Shown: positions 1 through 6,277 of the stretch, in pieces
How positions within the stretch are numbered: position 1 is the stretch's first letter
Layout: every line of letters begins with the position of its first letter
NCBI GenBank assembly: GCA_900757335.1
Contig: CAAENL010000015.1
Span: 1 to 10,700, forward strand
Direction of reading: 5' to 3'
Length of the DNA stretch: 10,700 nt
Origin: Clostridia bacterium
GTDB lineage: Bacteria > Bacillota > Clostridia > Oscillospirales > Acutalibacteraceae
Program-made: the position numbers and the translations under genes
Notes under the pieces: generated by a model
The model's input: only the letters and a program-made list of their open reading frames with translations
What the model was told of the DNA's origin: nothing
The model's database searches: none

Positions 1-150
1 ATATAATATCGGCAATAACGTTATTCCGAATAACGTCACAAAAATTCCGGCTACAATATCTCCAGAAATTAACCCCCCAAGACCTATAATTATAAAAATC
101 GCCCCAAAAATGTCTCTTATCACATTAAAAATTTTATTAATATTATTCAT
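1..150 (-). CDS. Small hydrophobic membrane protein, C-terminus beyond the window (partial)
   Basis: Read on the minus strand from an ATG at 148-150, this frame stays open for 50 codons to the window edge, so the end of the protein is missing. The first 12 residues are polar and basic (MNNINKIFNVIR). Two hydrophobic stretches follow, at about residues 14-28 and 33-49, separated by a short SGD turn. This suggests a two-helix membrane hairpin near the N-terminus. A good SD (GGAGGT) lies 9 bases upstream of the ATG, and a near-consensus promoter lies at 202-230, so the gene is its own transcription unit rather than a continuation of the HU operon. I do not recognise the family. Similar short double-helix segments occur in many small uncharacterised Firmicute membrane proteins, so no function is proposed. 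Confidence 0.65.
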   Translation of the reverse strand, partial: MNNINKIFNVIRDIFGAIFIIIGLGGLISGDIVAGIFVTLFGITLLPILY

Positions 151-201
151 GTTTTGCTTTACCTCCACTTTGTTATATTATGGCAAATCCACACAAGAAA
201 A

Positions 202-230
202 ATAATATCACTATATTTCATAAATTTCAA
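202..230 (-). promoter_or_regulatory. Sigma-A promoter of the small membrane protein gene
   Basis: On the minus strand, a -35 TTGAAA (225-230) and a -10 TATTAT (202-207) are separated by exactly 17 bases. A TG one base upstream of the -10 makes an extended -10 element. Transcription would start near 195, about 45 bases before the ATG at 150. This makes the downstream gene independent of hup, whose terminator lies further upstream. Confidence 0.65.
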
Positions 231-461
231 CATAAATCAATAAAAATATTGTCATTTTAGACTTTAAGAGTGATTTTTATAAACCAAAACATAATAACGC
301 CACATAGTTATTTAAAAACGTACCAAAAGTCTCTCAAATCAACTCTTCCCTACTGAAACTTAAAAAATTCGATCTTTATATACGTATTTTTTAATTTATT
401 TGTTCAGCACGTGAAATTAAAACTTTTGAAACACATTTAAATGTAAAATTCAAATTTTCCG
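231..461. other. AT-rich intergenic stretch with no gene seen
   Basis: Between the promoter at 202-230 and the hup terminator, all frames are interrupted by frequent stops. No start codon with an SD opens more than about a dozen codons. I see no RNA-gene signature or long repeat. The stretch is best read as spacer between the HU transcription unit and the next one. Confidence 0.6.
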
Positions 462-501
462 CAAAAACAAAAATCTTCGGTAAGCCAAAAAACTTACCGA
501 A
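461..501 (-). terminator. Intrinsic terminator of hup
   Basis: A perfect 9-bp inverted repeat, TTCGGTAAG (476-484) and CTTACCGAA (493-501), encloses an 8-base loop. On the minus strand the stem is followed by GATTTTTGTTTTTGC, a U-rich tail. It begins about 20 bases after the HU stop codon and closes the flippase-mazG-hup cluster. A short T-run on the other side (504-513) might also give weak activity on the plus strand. Confidence 0.85.
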
Positions 502-522
502 AACTCTTTTTTCGTTTACATA

Positions 523-795
523 TTAATTTACAGCGTCTTTAAGTGCTTTTCCTGCTTTAAAAGCCGGTGTGTTGGATGCCGGAATTTTAATAGGGTTTCC
601 TGTACGTGGATCGCGACCTGTGCGTTCTGCACGTTCACGAGTTTCAAAAGTTCCAAATCCAACCAATTGAACTTTTTCTTTTTCAGAAAGAGCTTCTGTT
701 ACTGTGTCGATAAAAGCATTTAATGCTTTTTCGGCATCTTTTTTTGTAAGCTCACCTTTCTCTGAAATCTTTGCTACGAGTTCGGCTCTGTTCAT
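523..795 (-). CDS. hup: DNA-binding protein HU (90 aa)
   Basis: This is a histone-like nucleoid protein that binds DNA as a dimer and bends and compacts it, with little sequence specificity. The 90-residue length is exactly the family norm. The two N-terminal helices (residues 1-40) form the dimer body. The GFGTF strand lies at 46-50. The arm motif with R61-D62-P63 and [11 protein letters not shown] includes the proline that intercalates at DNA kinks. The C-terminal [11 protein letters not shown] helix is also typical. The ATG has an SD (GGAGGT) with 9-base spacing. The gene follows mazG with a gap of about 97 bases that contains a likely private promoter and two leader hairpins, and a strong terminator follows. 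In many Clostridia HU sits in this same place after mazG. Confidence 0.97.
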   Translation of the reverse strand: MNRAELVAKISEKGELTKKDAEKALNAFIDTVTEALSEKEKVQLVGFGTFETRERAERTGRDPRTGNPIKIPASNTPAFKAGKALKDAVN

Positions 796-819
796 ATATG
801 TATAACCTCCGTGTTTTTT

Positions 820-878
820 CAGCGTCTAACCAACGCTGTTACTGCATAACCGGTTTTGTATCTTGACAGTTTTAACCG
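820..878 (-). promoter_or_regulatory. hup 5' leader with two hairpins
   Basis: Two inverted repeats lie between the predicted start of transcription (near 880) and the SD at 805-810. The first in the transcript has CCGGTT/AACCGG arms at 873-878 and 850-855, with a 17-base loop. The second has perfect 6-bp arms CAGCGT (820-825) and ACGCTG (833-838), with a 7-base loop, and ends about 10 bases from the SD. Such leader hairpins can affect mRNA stability or ribosome access. No regulator can be named from the sequence. Confidence 0.45.
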
Positions 879-886
879 GCATGTAA

Positions 887-915
887 ATATTACTATACTT
901 TATTTTTATTTTCAA
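887..915 (-). promoter_or_regulatory. Predicted internal promoter for hup
   Basis: On the minus strand, TTGAAA (910-915) and TAATAT (887-892) are 17 bases apart. The -35 lies inside the last codons of mazG and the -10 overlaps the region just past its stop. It would start transcription near 880 and give HU, which is needed in large amounts, its own message in addition to read-through from mazG. The -10 matches the consensus at four of six positions, so the call is moderate. Confidence 0.5.
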
Positions 916-1645
916 GCGATATTTTATACAAAAACTCATCTTTAAATCTTTCGCATGAATCATACAGTGCACTTTCCGCATCAACATTAATAAGACGAGA
1001 TATCTCAGTTACCGAAAACAGTAGATCTCCAAGCTCTTTTTCATAGTCATCCCGTCGTCCGTTAAGAATTAAAGTTTCTAAATAATGAAGTCTTTCAAAA
1101 GCTTCGTTTAGTGCTTCTTCAACCGAAAAAAGTCCATATCCTGCTCTGGCGGCACGTCCTTGAACTTTCTCGGTACGCATTAAAGCGGGAAGTATTTTAG
1201 AAACATTTTTAATGCTTTCCGCAGGTGTTTCAGGTCGGGAGCGAACTTTTGTGTTTAAATAAGTTCGTTCACGTGGTTTCATCTCGTAAATTTTTTTCGT
1301 AGAATCTCTTTGAGATAAAAATTCCGAAAAAATATGAGGATGCCTAAGCATCGTTTTTCTGCATATTTGGTCAACCACATCTTCAAATGAAAAATTATCT
1401 TCATCTTCTTCTATACTGCAATGAAAAGCTATCTGAAGAAGTAAATCTCCCAATTCTTCTTTAAGCATATCGCTGTCGCTTAAATCAATTGCCTCAATAG
1501 CTTCATAAGCTTCTTCAATCAAATTTGACCTTATACTCGAATGAGTTTGAACTCTGTCCCAAGGACATCCTTTGGGCGAGCGTAAAACATTTACAATATC
1601 TAAAAAATCTCTTAGTGAATACTTACGTTTATGAACTAATTCCAC
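893..1645 (-). CDS. mazG: MazG-family nucleoside triphosphate pyrophosphohydrolase (250 aa)
   Basis: MazG enzymes hydrolyse NTPs and dNTPs to monophosphate and pyrophosphate, clearing damaged nucleotides and tuning NTP pools. Two tandem MazG repeats are visible. The first has CPWD (27-30), the Mg-binding EExxE at 44-48 and EExxD-type ligands in EELGD (63-67), and then RHPHIF (101-106). The second starts at KVQGRAA (160-166) and has NEAFE (180-184), where Asn replaces the first acidic ligand, then ELGDLLF (204-210). The C-terminal tail (about 230-250) matches the family weakly. The start is GTG at 1643-1645, with only a weak SD (AGGG). The overlapping ATG one base upstream is out of frame and stops after three codons. 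B. subtilis YabN carries an extra N-terminal methylase-like domain that is absent here. It probably shares a message with the upstream flippase. Confidence 0.95.
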   Translation of the reverse strand: MELVHKRKYSLRDFLDIVNVLRSPKGCPWDRVQTHSSIRSNLIEEAYEAIEAIDLSDSDMLKEELGDLLLQIAFHCSIEEDEDNFSFEDVVDQICRKTMLRHPHIFSEFLSQRDSTKKIYEMKPRERTYLNTKVRSRPETPAESIKNVSKILPALMRTEKVQGRAARAGYGLFSVEEALNEAFERLHYLETLILNGRRDDYEKELGDLLFSVTEISRLINVDAESALYDSCERFKDEFLYKISLENKNKV

Positions 1646-1671
1646 ATTTAACCCTGCTTTCCAGATTGAAA

Positions 1672-1709
1672 TAATATATGGAAAATAATTTAAATTTTGC
1701 CATATATTA
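1672..1709 (-). repeat. Hairpin between the flippase gene and mazG
   Basis: Perfect 10-bp arms TAATATATGG (1672-1681) and CCATATATTA (1700-1709) enclose inner arms AAAAT (1682-1686) and ATTTT (1694-1698). The result is a stem of about 15 bp with one bulged base and a 7-base loop. It fills most of the 69-base gap between the two genes. The minus-strand tail past the stem has only a short U-rich stretch, so it looks more like an attenuator or an mRNA stabilising/processing element than a full terminator. Confidence 0.6.
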
Positions 1710-1714
1710 CCATT

Positions 1715-3499
1715 TTAGTTCAATAAACGATATTTTTCAAGTGTTTTCACAATTTTTTTACATCCCGGAACTGTGGCCAAATCTGATGAACTCAAACAAC
1801 GTGAAAGCAACAATCCCAAAACATATATAATTCCTGCTATTCCTATGGATAAAATCGTGGCGACTTTGTAATTAATAACATTTTTAAGAAAACCATGCGA
1901 TGAATACGCAGCTGCCGCACACATTAAACCACACATCAAAGGTTTTAAAACCACAGACATCCAGTTAATTGTTATGCCAGTTTTTTTACAAAGTAAAATA
2001 ATACTTGTAACGCATACAAAAATATAACACACCAGTGTTCCGATTCCTGCTCCCTGAACATTTATTTCGGGTATACCTACCAAAACATAATTTAGTCCTA
2101 TCTTTATAATCATTCCAACAGTAAGAATTTTTAGCGGCAAATCAGCTCGACCGATAGCTTGAAGCATACTGCAAAGAGGTGTACTGATTGAAACAAATAT
2201 TACTGCAATTGCATATACGCTCATTATTTGAGAAGCAATGCATATTTCTCCAATTTGACTACTTTTACCGAAAGTATTGTATATTAAATCCATTATAGGG
2301 TACGACATGACTGACATTCCCAGTCCTGCCGGGAACGAAACAACGGTAGTCATCTTTAAAATGGTTTCAATATTTTTTCTTATTTTTTCTTTGGTACCGC
2401 TAACCCATGCAGCCGTAACATTTGGTAAAGCACTTATTGCCAAGCCTTGAGTTATAGTCGGCAAAAGCATTATTATATTGTTCATATAAACGAAACAGCC
2501 GTTTAAAAAAACGTGAGTAGTTCCGTTTTCCACAGTTTCATGAGGTATAAATCCATCGTACATGCTAAGTATAATATGCGGCACTTCAGTCATAAGGTCA
2601 TAAAGCCTTCTCTGAACAAGCATTGTATCTATTGCTCCCGCAAGATTCATAACTATAGCACCCAAAGCTATCGGAATCGAAATATTCAAAAGCATTTTTA
2701 TAAGAGTTTTTTTGGGACGTGCTTCTTCTGAATTTTTAAGTTCGGATTCAGTTATTCCGTCACCCGAAATCTTATATTTTACGAATATATAGAGAAATCC
2801 GCATACCGCTCCGAGAGTAATTCCCAAAACGGCTCCTGCCGAAGCCCACGGCAAAGTTGCATTATGTGCTGCAACTTCATCTTCGCAAATTCTTCCGAAA
2901 ACCGTTCCGTGTTTTCTGTACTCATCCATTCCGTATTTGACCGCAGCATAAGCCAATGTTGGTCCGAAGACAACCTTGCCCACAGCTTCAACTATTTCTG
3001 AAACCGCGGTTGGTATCATATTCCTTAGTCCTTCGTAATATCCCTTATAAATTGAAATAAGACACGCGAAAAACACTGTCGGAGCAAGCATAAACATGGA
3101 ATATAAAGAATCTGGAGCATTTGTAAATTTAACATAAGCAAAAGACCCCAAAATCATTAATATGCATCCGGTGAAACCTGTAAAAACAAACATCGGTACT
3201 GATATTTTATGAATCATTTTTACGTCTTTATATCTTCCGAGTGCCATGTCTCCCGAAACCATTCGCGAAATTGCAATAGGAAGTCCTGCTGTTGCCAAAG
3301 CATATATGGGGTTATAAATACTGTAAGCAGAACTGAAATACCCCGAACCTATACCTTCAAGAATATAAGCAAGAGGAATCTTGAATGCCGCTCCCGCGAC
3401 TTTAACGAGTAGCATTCCCACAGCCATTATCATAGCTCCTGCGGCAAATGATTGGCTTACTTTTTTTGATTTTTGATTTTTTTGATTAATATTCGTCAT
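1715..3499 (-). CDS. SpoVB/YabM-like lipid-linked oligosaccharide flippase (594 aa)
   Basis: This is an integral membrane protein of the polysaccharide-biosynthesis/MurJ-MATE fold, whose members flip lipid-linked cell-wall or cortex precursors across the cytoplasmic membrane. A lysine-rich cytoplasmic N-terminus is followed by many hydrophobic segments, consistent with about 14 helices. The family-typical region GIGSGYFSSAYSIYNPIYA, then GLPIAISR, lies at about 49-79. The length is somewhat above the usual 500-550 residues because of polar loops near 190-215 and 300-330. Its place directly upstream of mazG and hup matches yabM in B. subtilis and the spoVB-like gene of Clostridia. The substrate cannot be told from sequence, so I leave the symbol blank. 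The start at 3499 has an AAAGGA SD. An extended -10 promoter lies just upstream. Confidence is high for the family and low for the exact role. Confidence 0.9.
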   Translation of the reverse strand: MTNINQKNQKSKKVSQSFAAGAMIMAVGMLLVKVAGAAFKIPLAYILEGIGSGYFSSAYSIYNPIYALATAGLPIAISRMVSGDMALGRYKDVKMIHKISVPMFVFTGFTGCILMILGSFAYVKFTNAPDSLYSMFMLAPTVFFACLISIYKGYYEGLRNMIPTAVSEIVEAVGKVVFGPTLAYAAVKYGMDEYRKHGTVFGRICEDEVAAHNATLPWASAGAVLGITLGAVCGFLYIFVKYKISGDGITESELKNSEEARPKKTLIKMLLNISIPIALGAIVMNLAGAIDTMLVQRRLYDLMTEVPHIILSMYDGFIPHETVENGTTHVFLNGCFVYMNNIIMLLPTITQGLAISALPNVTAAWVSGTKEKIRKNIETILKMTTVVSFPAGLGMSVMSYPIMDLIYNTFGKSSQIGEICIASQIMSVYAIAVIFVSISTPLCSMLQAIGRADLPLKILTVGMIIKIGLNYVLVGIPEINVQGAGIGTLVCYIFVCVTSIILLCKKTGITINWMSVVLKPLMCGLMCAAAAYSSHGFLKNVINYKVATILSIGIAGIIYVLGLLLSRCLSSSDLATVPGCKKIVKTLEKYRLLN

Positions 3500-3539
3500 T
3501 GCTTTTTCCTTTACCTAATAAATTTTAAGTCCAAATAAA

Positions 3540-3548
3540 ATTATATCA
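3540..3548 (-). promoter_or_regulatory. Extended -10 promoter of the flippase-mazG operon
   Basis: On the minus strand a perfect TATAAT (3540-3545) is preceded by TG with one base between, an extended -10 element. No good -35 is present at 16-18 bases. A second TATAAT-like motif lies about 11 bases further upstream. Transcription would begin near 3533, about 34 bases before the ATG. Confidence 0.55.
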
Positions 3549-3698
3549 CATTATATTGCAAAATTTATAATTATATGTATTTAAACATAGAGCAAATAAT
3601 TTAGAGTGTTTTTTAGATATTTATTTTGTTACAAACAAACACAAATAATCTTGTTTTCAAAAAAATATTCATCAAAAAATAAATTTAAAATAAATCTG

Positions 3699-3727
3699 TT
3701 GACATAAATTAAAATTCAAAGTATAAT
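3699..3727 (+). promoter_or_regulatory. Perfect consensus sigma-A promoter of the tRNA gene
   Basis: TTGACA (3699-3704) and TATAAT (3722-3727) are separated by exactly 17 bases. Both hexamers match the consensus perfectly, as expected for a strongly expressed stable RNA. The start of transcription is expected near 3734, so the precursor has only a short 5' leader before the tRNA at 3741. Confidence 0.93.
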
Positions 3728-3740
3728 GACTAATGTGGAA

Positions 3741-3817
3741 GGGCCATTAGCTCAGTTGGTTAGAGCAACCGGCTCATAACCGGTCGGTCCTAGGTTCGAG
3801 TCCTAGATGGCCCACCA
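3741..3817 (+). tRNA. tRNA-Met (CAU), elongator type, CCA encoded
   Basis: The 77-base gene folds as a full cloverleaf. The acceptor stem is GGGCCAT with ATGGCCC, the D-arm is GCTC/GAGC, the anticodon stem is ACCGG/CCGGT around the loop CTCATAA, and the T-arm is CTAGG/CCTAG with loop TTCGAGT. The discriminator A3814 is followed by an encoded CCA. The anticodon is CAU. The 1-72 pair is G-C and the anticodon stem lacks the three G-C pairs of an initiator, so it is not fMet. The ACCGG anticodon stem resembles elongator Met rather than the lysidine-modified Ile2 tRNA, though sequence alone cannot fully exclude the latter. It is a single-gene unit with its own promoter and terminator. Confidence 0.97.
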
Positions 3818-3825
3818 AAGTTTAG

Positions 3826-3856
3826 CTCTCATTCGTTTTTCGAGTGGGAGTTTTTT
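3826..3856 (+). terminator. Terminator of the tRNA gene
   Basis: The arms CTCTCATTCG (3826-3835) and CGAGTGGGAG (3841-3850) pair over 10 bp with two G-U pairs around a T5 loop. Six Ts follow (3851-3856). It lies 8 bases after the encoded CCA and isolates the tRNA from asnB. Confidence 0.9.
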
Positions 3857-4039
3857 CTGTTATTAGGATATAAAATCAGTAAAGTATAATTTTTCCCCTA
3901 TTGCTAAAAATAAAGTAATCTCAAAGTTTAAAAATTCAAAAAATCAAAATTATCGCATGAAATAAATTCATCTAAATTAACATTTTAATTCCATAATATT
4001 ACTATTTTTATTCACTACATATATCTATCCTAAATCAAA

Positions 4040-4068
4040 TTGTAAGTTGTTTGTATGCGTGGTATAAT
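4040..4068 (+). promoter_or_regulatory. Promoter of asnB
   Basis: TTGTAA (4040-4045) and TATAAT (4063-4068) have a 17-base spacer. Transcription would start near 4075 and leave a leader of about 52 bases. The 200 bases between the tRNA terminator and this promoter hold no gene and no T-box or other riboswitch that I can recognise. A poorer TTAGGA-16-TATAAT pair at 3863-3890 might be a second start. Confidence 0.75.
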
Positions 4069-4113
4069 TCATTTTGATTGTAATTTTTATAAAAATATTA
4101 CCCACAAAAACAC

Positions 4114-4120
4114 AGGAGGA
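4114..4120 (+). promoter_or_regulatory. SD that fixes the asnB start at 4127
   Basis: AGGAGGA ends 6 bases before the ATG at 4127. That ATG places Cys as the second residue, the required N-terminal nucleophile. The frame is also open from an ATG at 4055, but that codon lies within the promoter spacer, has no SD and would bury the catalytic Cys. Confidence 0.9.
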
Positions 4121-4126
4121 AAAAAT

Positions 4127-5965
4127 ATGTGTGGAATTTGCGGATTCACCGGAGACCTTTCCAATAAAACAAAAGTAATAGAAAATATGACTGACCTTAT
4201 AATTCACCGTGGCCCCGACAGTTCAGGATTTTTTATCGACAAAGACATAGCAATGGGCTTTAGGCGTCTTAGCATAATAGACGTGGACGGCGGAACTCAG
4301 CCTATATACAACGAAAACAATACACTGGTTCTTACGTTCAACGGAGAAATATACAATTACAAAGAATTAAAAGAAGAGTTAATTGAAAAAAATCATAAAT
4401 TTTACACTCAAGCAGATTCAGAAGTTTTAATACACGGATTTGAAGAATGGGGAACCGAACTTTTGCCCAAATTAAGAGGTATGTTTGCGTTCGCTATTTG
4501 GGACAGAGAAAATCAATCTCTTTTTATGGCTCGCGATCCGTTTGGCATCAAACCTTTGCATTGGGCTCAAATAGGCGATAATTTTGTATACGCTTCGGAG
4601 ATAAAAAGCATTCTTGCATTCCCGACATTTGAAAAGAAATTCAACTACAAAACTTTAGATAATTATCTTTCTTTCCAATATGCAGTTCCGCCGGAAACAT
4701 TTTTTGAAGGTGTGTACTGCCTCATGCCCGGACATTTCCTACAATACAAAAACAACGAACTTTCTATAGAAAGATATTTCGAACCTAAATTCAACATCAA
4801 TCCAAATTTAGATTTGGAAACAGCGTCTAAAGAAATTGAAAACGTGTTTAAAAATTCAGTGGACGTTCACAGGATAAGCGACGTTGAAGTAGGTTGCTTT
4901 TTATCAAGCGGAGTAGACTCAAGTTATGTTTCTTCATATTTTGCAGGACAAAAAGCGTTTACCGTAGGATTTGACTTCGGTGAAAAATACAACGAAATTA
5001 CTTGGGCTCAAAATTTAGCAAAAAAAGTAGGTTTAAAGCATTACTTTAAAGTAATTACTTCCGATGAATTTTGGTCTTCAATAAAAAAAGTTCAATATCA
5101 CATGGATCAACCTTTGGCGGATCCTTCTTGCATTGCTCTTTACTTTGTATCAAAATTGGCAAGCGAACATGTTAAAGTTGTGCTTTCTGGAGAAGGTGCC
5201 GATGAATTATTCGGAGGTTATACAATATATAACGAACCTCGAGTGTTTAAGTTATATCAAAAAATATTCAATCAAAAAGCAAGAACATTTCTTGCGAATG
5301 TTGTTAAGAAAATACCGTTTAGATTTAAAGGACGCAGCTTTATAATACGCGGAGAAAATACTACAGAAAATAAATACATCGGAAACGCATTTATGTTTTC
5401 TCAAGAAGATAAGAAAAAAATTCTTAAAAATTCCGCTTTGGCAACTCGGCCACAGGATTTGTGCAAAAATCTTTACAAAAAAATTCAAAACTACGATGAT
5501 GTTACCAAAATGCAATATCTTGACATAAACATGTGGATGGTTGGAGATATACTTCTTAAAGCTGACAGAATGAGTATGGCAAATTCTTTGGAGCTTAGAG
5601 TTCCGTTTTTGGATAAAGAAGTTTTCAAAGTTGCTTCCACACTCCCAACAAACTTAAAAGCACCCAGAGAAAACACAAAATATGCATTGCGTCATGCCGC
5701 AATGAAACGCCTTCCCATAGATACCGCTCAAAAAGAAAAATTGGGATTCCCTGTTCCGACCAGAGTATGGCTGAGAGACAAAAAATATTACGGAATTGTA
5801 AAAAATGCATTTTTGTCTGAAACTGCAGAGAAATTTTTCAACTGCGAAGAACTCATTAAATTTTTAGATGATCACTACAGTGGAAAATGGGATAACAGCC
5901 GTAAAATTTGGACTATATATATCTTTATTGTTTGGTATGATATATATTTTAATGAATTGGATTAA
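4127..5965 (+). CDS. asnB: Asparagine synthetase, glutamine-hydrolysing (612 aa)
   Basis: This cytoplasmic enzyme uses ATP and glutamine to convert aspartate to asparagine. The N-terminal glutaminase (Ntn-hydrolase) domain begins MCGICGF, with Cys2 as nucleophile after Met removal, and contains RGPD (28-31) and FNGEIYNY (71-78). The synthetase domain has the ATP-pyrophosphatase loop SSGVDSS (260-266) and GEGADELFGGY (355-365). Later come the conserved segment around LLKADRMSMANSLELRVPF and the C-terminal KLGFPVPTRVWL. All expected catalytic residues are present. The length agrees with the roughly 610-630-residue Firmicute AsnB/AsnO group. Some relatives amidate peptidoglycan diaminopimelate instead, and this cannot be excluded. 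The gene is monocistronic, with its own promoter, SD and terminator. Confidence 0.96.
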   Translation: MCGICGFTGDLSNKTKVIENMTDLIIHRGPDSSGFFIDKDIAMGFRRLSIIDVDGGTQPIYNENNTLVLTFNGEIYNYKELKEELIEKNHKFYTQADSEVLIHGFEEWGTELLPKLRGMFAFAIWDRENQSLFMARDPFGIKPLHWAQIGDNFVYASEIKSILAFPTFEKKFNYKTLDNYLSFQYAVPPETFFEGVYCLMPGHFLQYKNNELSIERYFEPKFNINPNLDLETASKEIENVFKNSVDVHRISDVEVGCFLSSGVDSSYVSSYFAGQKAFTVGFDFGEKYNEITWAQNLAKKVGLKHYFKVITSDEFWSSIKKVQYHMDQPLADPSCIALYFVSKLASEHVKVVLSGEGADELFGGYTIYNEPRVFKLYQKIFNQKARTFLANVVKKIPFRFKGRSFIIRGENTTENKYIGNAFMFSQEDKKKILKNSALATRPQDLCKNLYKKIQNYDDVTKMQYLDINMWMVGDILLKADRMSMANSLELRVPFLDKEVFKVASTLPTNLKAPRENTKYALRHAAMKRLPIDTAQKEKLGFPVPTRVWLRDKKYYGIVKNAFLSETAEKFFNCEELIKFLDDHYSGKWDNSRKIWTIYIFIVWYDIYFNELD

Positions 5966-6024
5966 TATAGTTGTTATATAAATTTTAAATAATTTAATTT
6001 GTGAAAAAATCATAATTTTGTACT

Positions 6025-6052
6025 AAACCTGCGGTTTAAAACGCAGGTTTTT
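6025..6052 (+). terminator. Terminator of asnB
   Basis: Perfect 9-bp arms AAACCTGCG (6025-6033) and CGCAGGTTT (6042-6050) enclose an 8-base loop, and the T-run continues to 6052. It lies about 60 bases after the asnB stop and separates asnB from the phage-type gene. Confidence 0.88.
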
Positions 6053-6204
6053 CTATATAAAAAACAAATTAAAATTATAAAAAATTCAGTATACAACAAA
6101 TTATTCTCTGAGGAGTAATTCAATATAAAAAATATACCATCACAAATTAAGAATGAACAATGTTTAGGATATCAGTTAGAACATATTAAATTTCAAATAA
6201 CTTG

Positions 6205-6249
6205 CTTCATTGAATGCAAATTATTATTTTTTGTTGCTATTTAATGAAG
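6205..6249 (+). repeat. Inverted repeat upstream of the phage-type gene
   Basis: CTTCATT (6205-6211) and AATGAAG (6243-6249) are perfect inverted arms. They are separated by an AT-rich 31-base spacer and end directly before a TATAAA (6251-6256). It could be an operator or a leader hairpin, but no convincing -35 is present. Chance occurrence in AT-rich DNA is possible. The 225 bases between the asnB terminator and the next gene hold no other recognisable element. Confidence 0.3.
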
Positions 6250-6277
6250 GTATAAATTTTTCAAGGAGGACAACTTA

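Noticed and set aside
863..891. TTGACA (863-868) with AATATT at 17 bases on the plus strand, a possible antisense promoter into mazG
   Set aside because: The -10 is poor and the motif lies in the hup leader inverted repeat. Nothing downstream on the plus strand needs it.
2513..3412. Several open frames of 60-70 codons on both strands inside the flippase gene
   Set aside because: They lie entirely within a well-supported gene, have no SD and encode Cys/Tyr/Arg-rich, non-family sequence typical of shadow frames.
3857..4126. Possible T-box or amino-acid riboswitch before asnB
   Set aside because: No T-box sequence, specifier stem or antiterminator is visible. The predicted promoter leaves a leader of only about 50 bases.
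4025..4207. A 60-codon minus-strand frame overlapping the asnB promoter and start
   Set aside because: It has no SD, crosses the asnB promoter and leader, and its translation looks like AT-rich noise.
5133..5810. Short open frames on both strands within asnB
   Set aside because: They overlap conserved asnB coding sequence and lack ribosome binding sites or recognisable domains.
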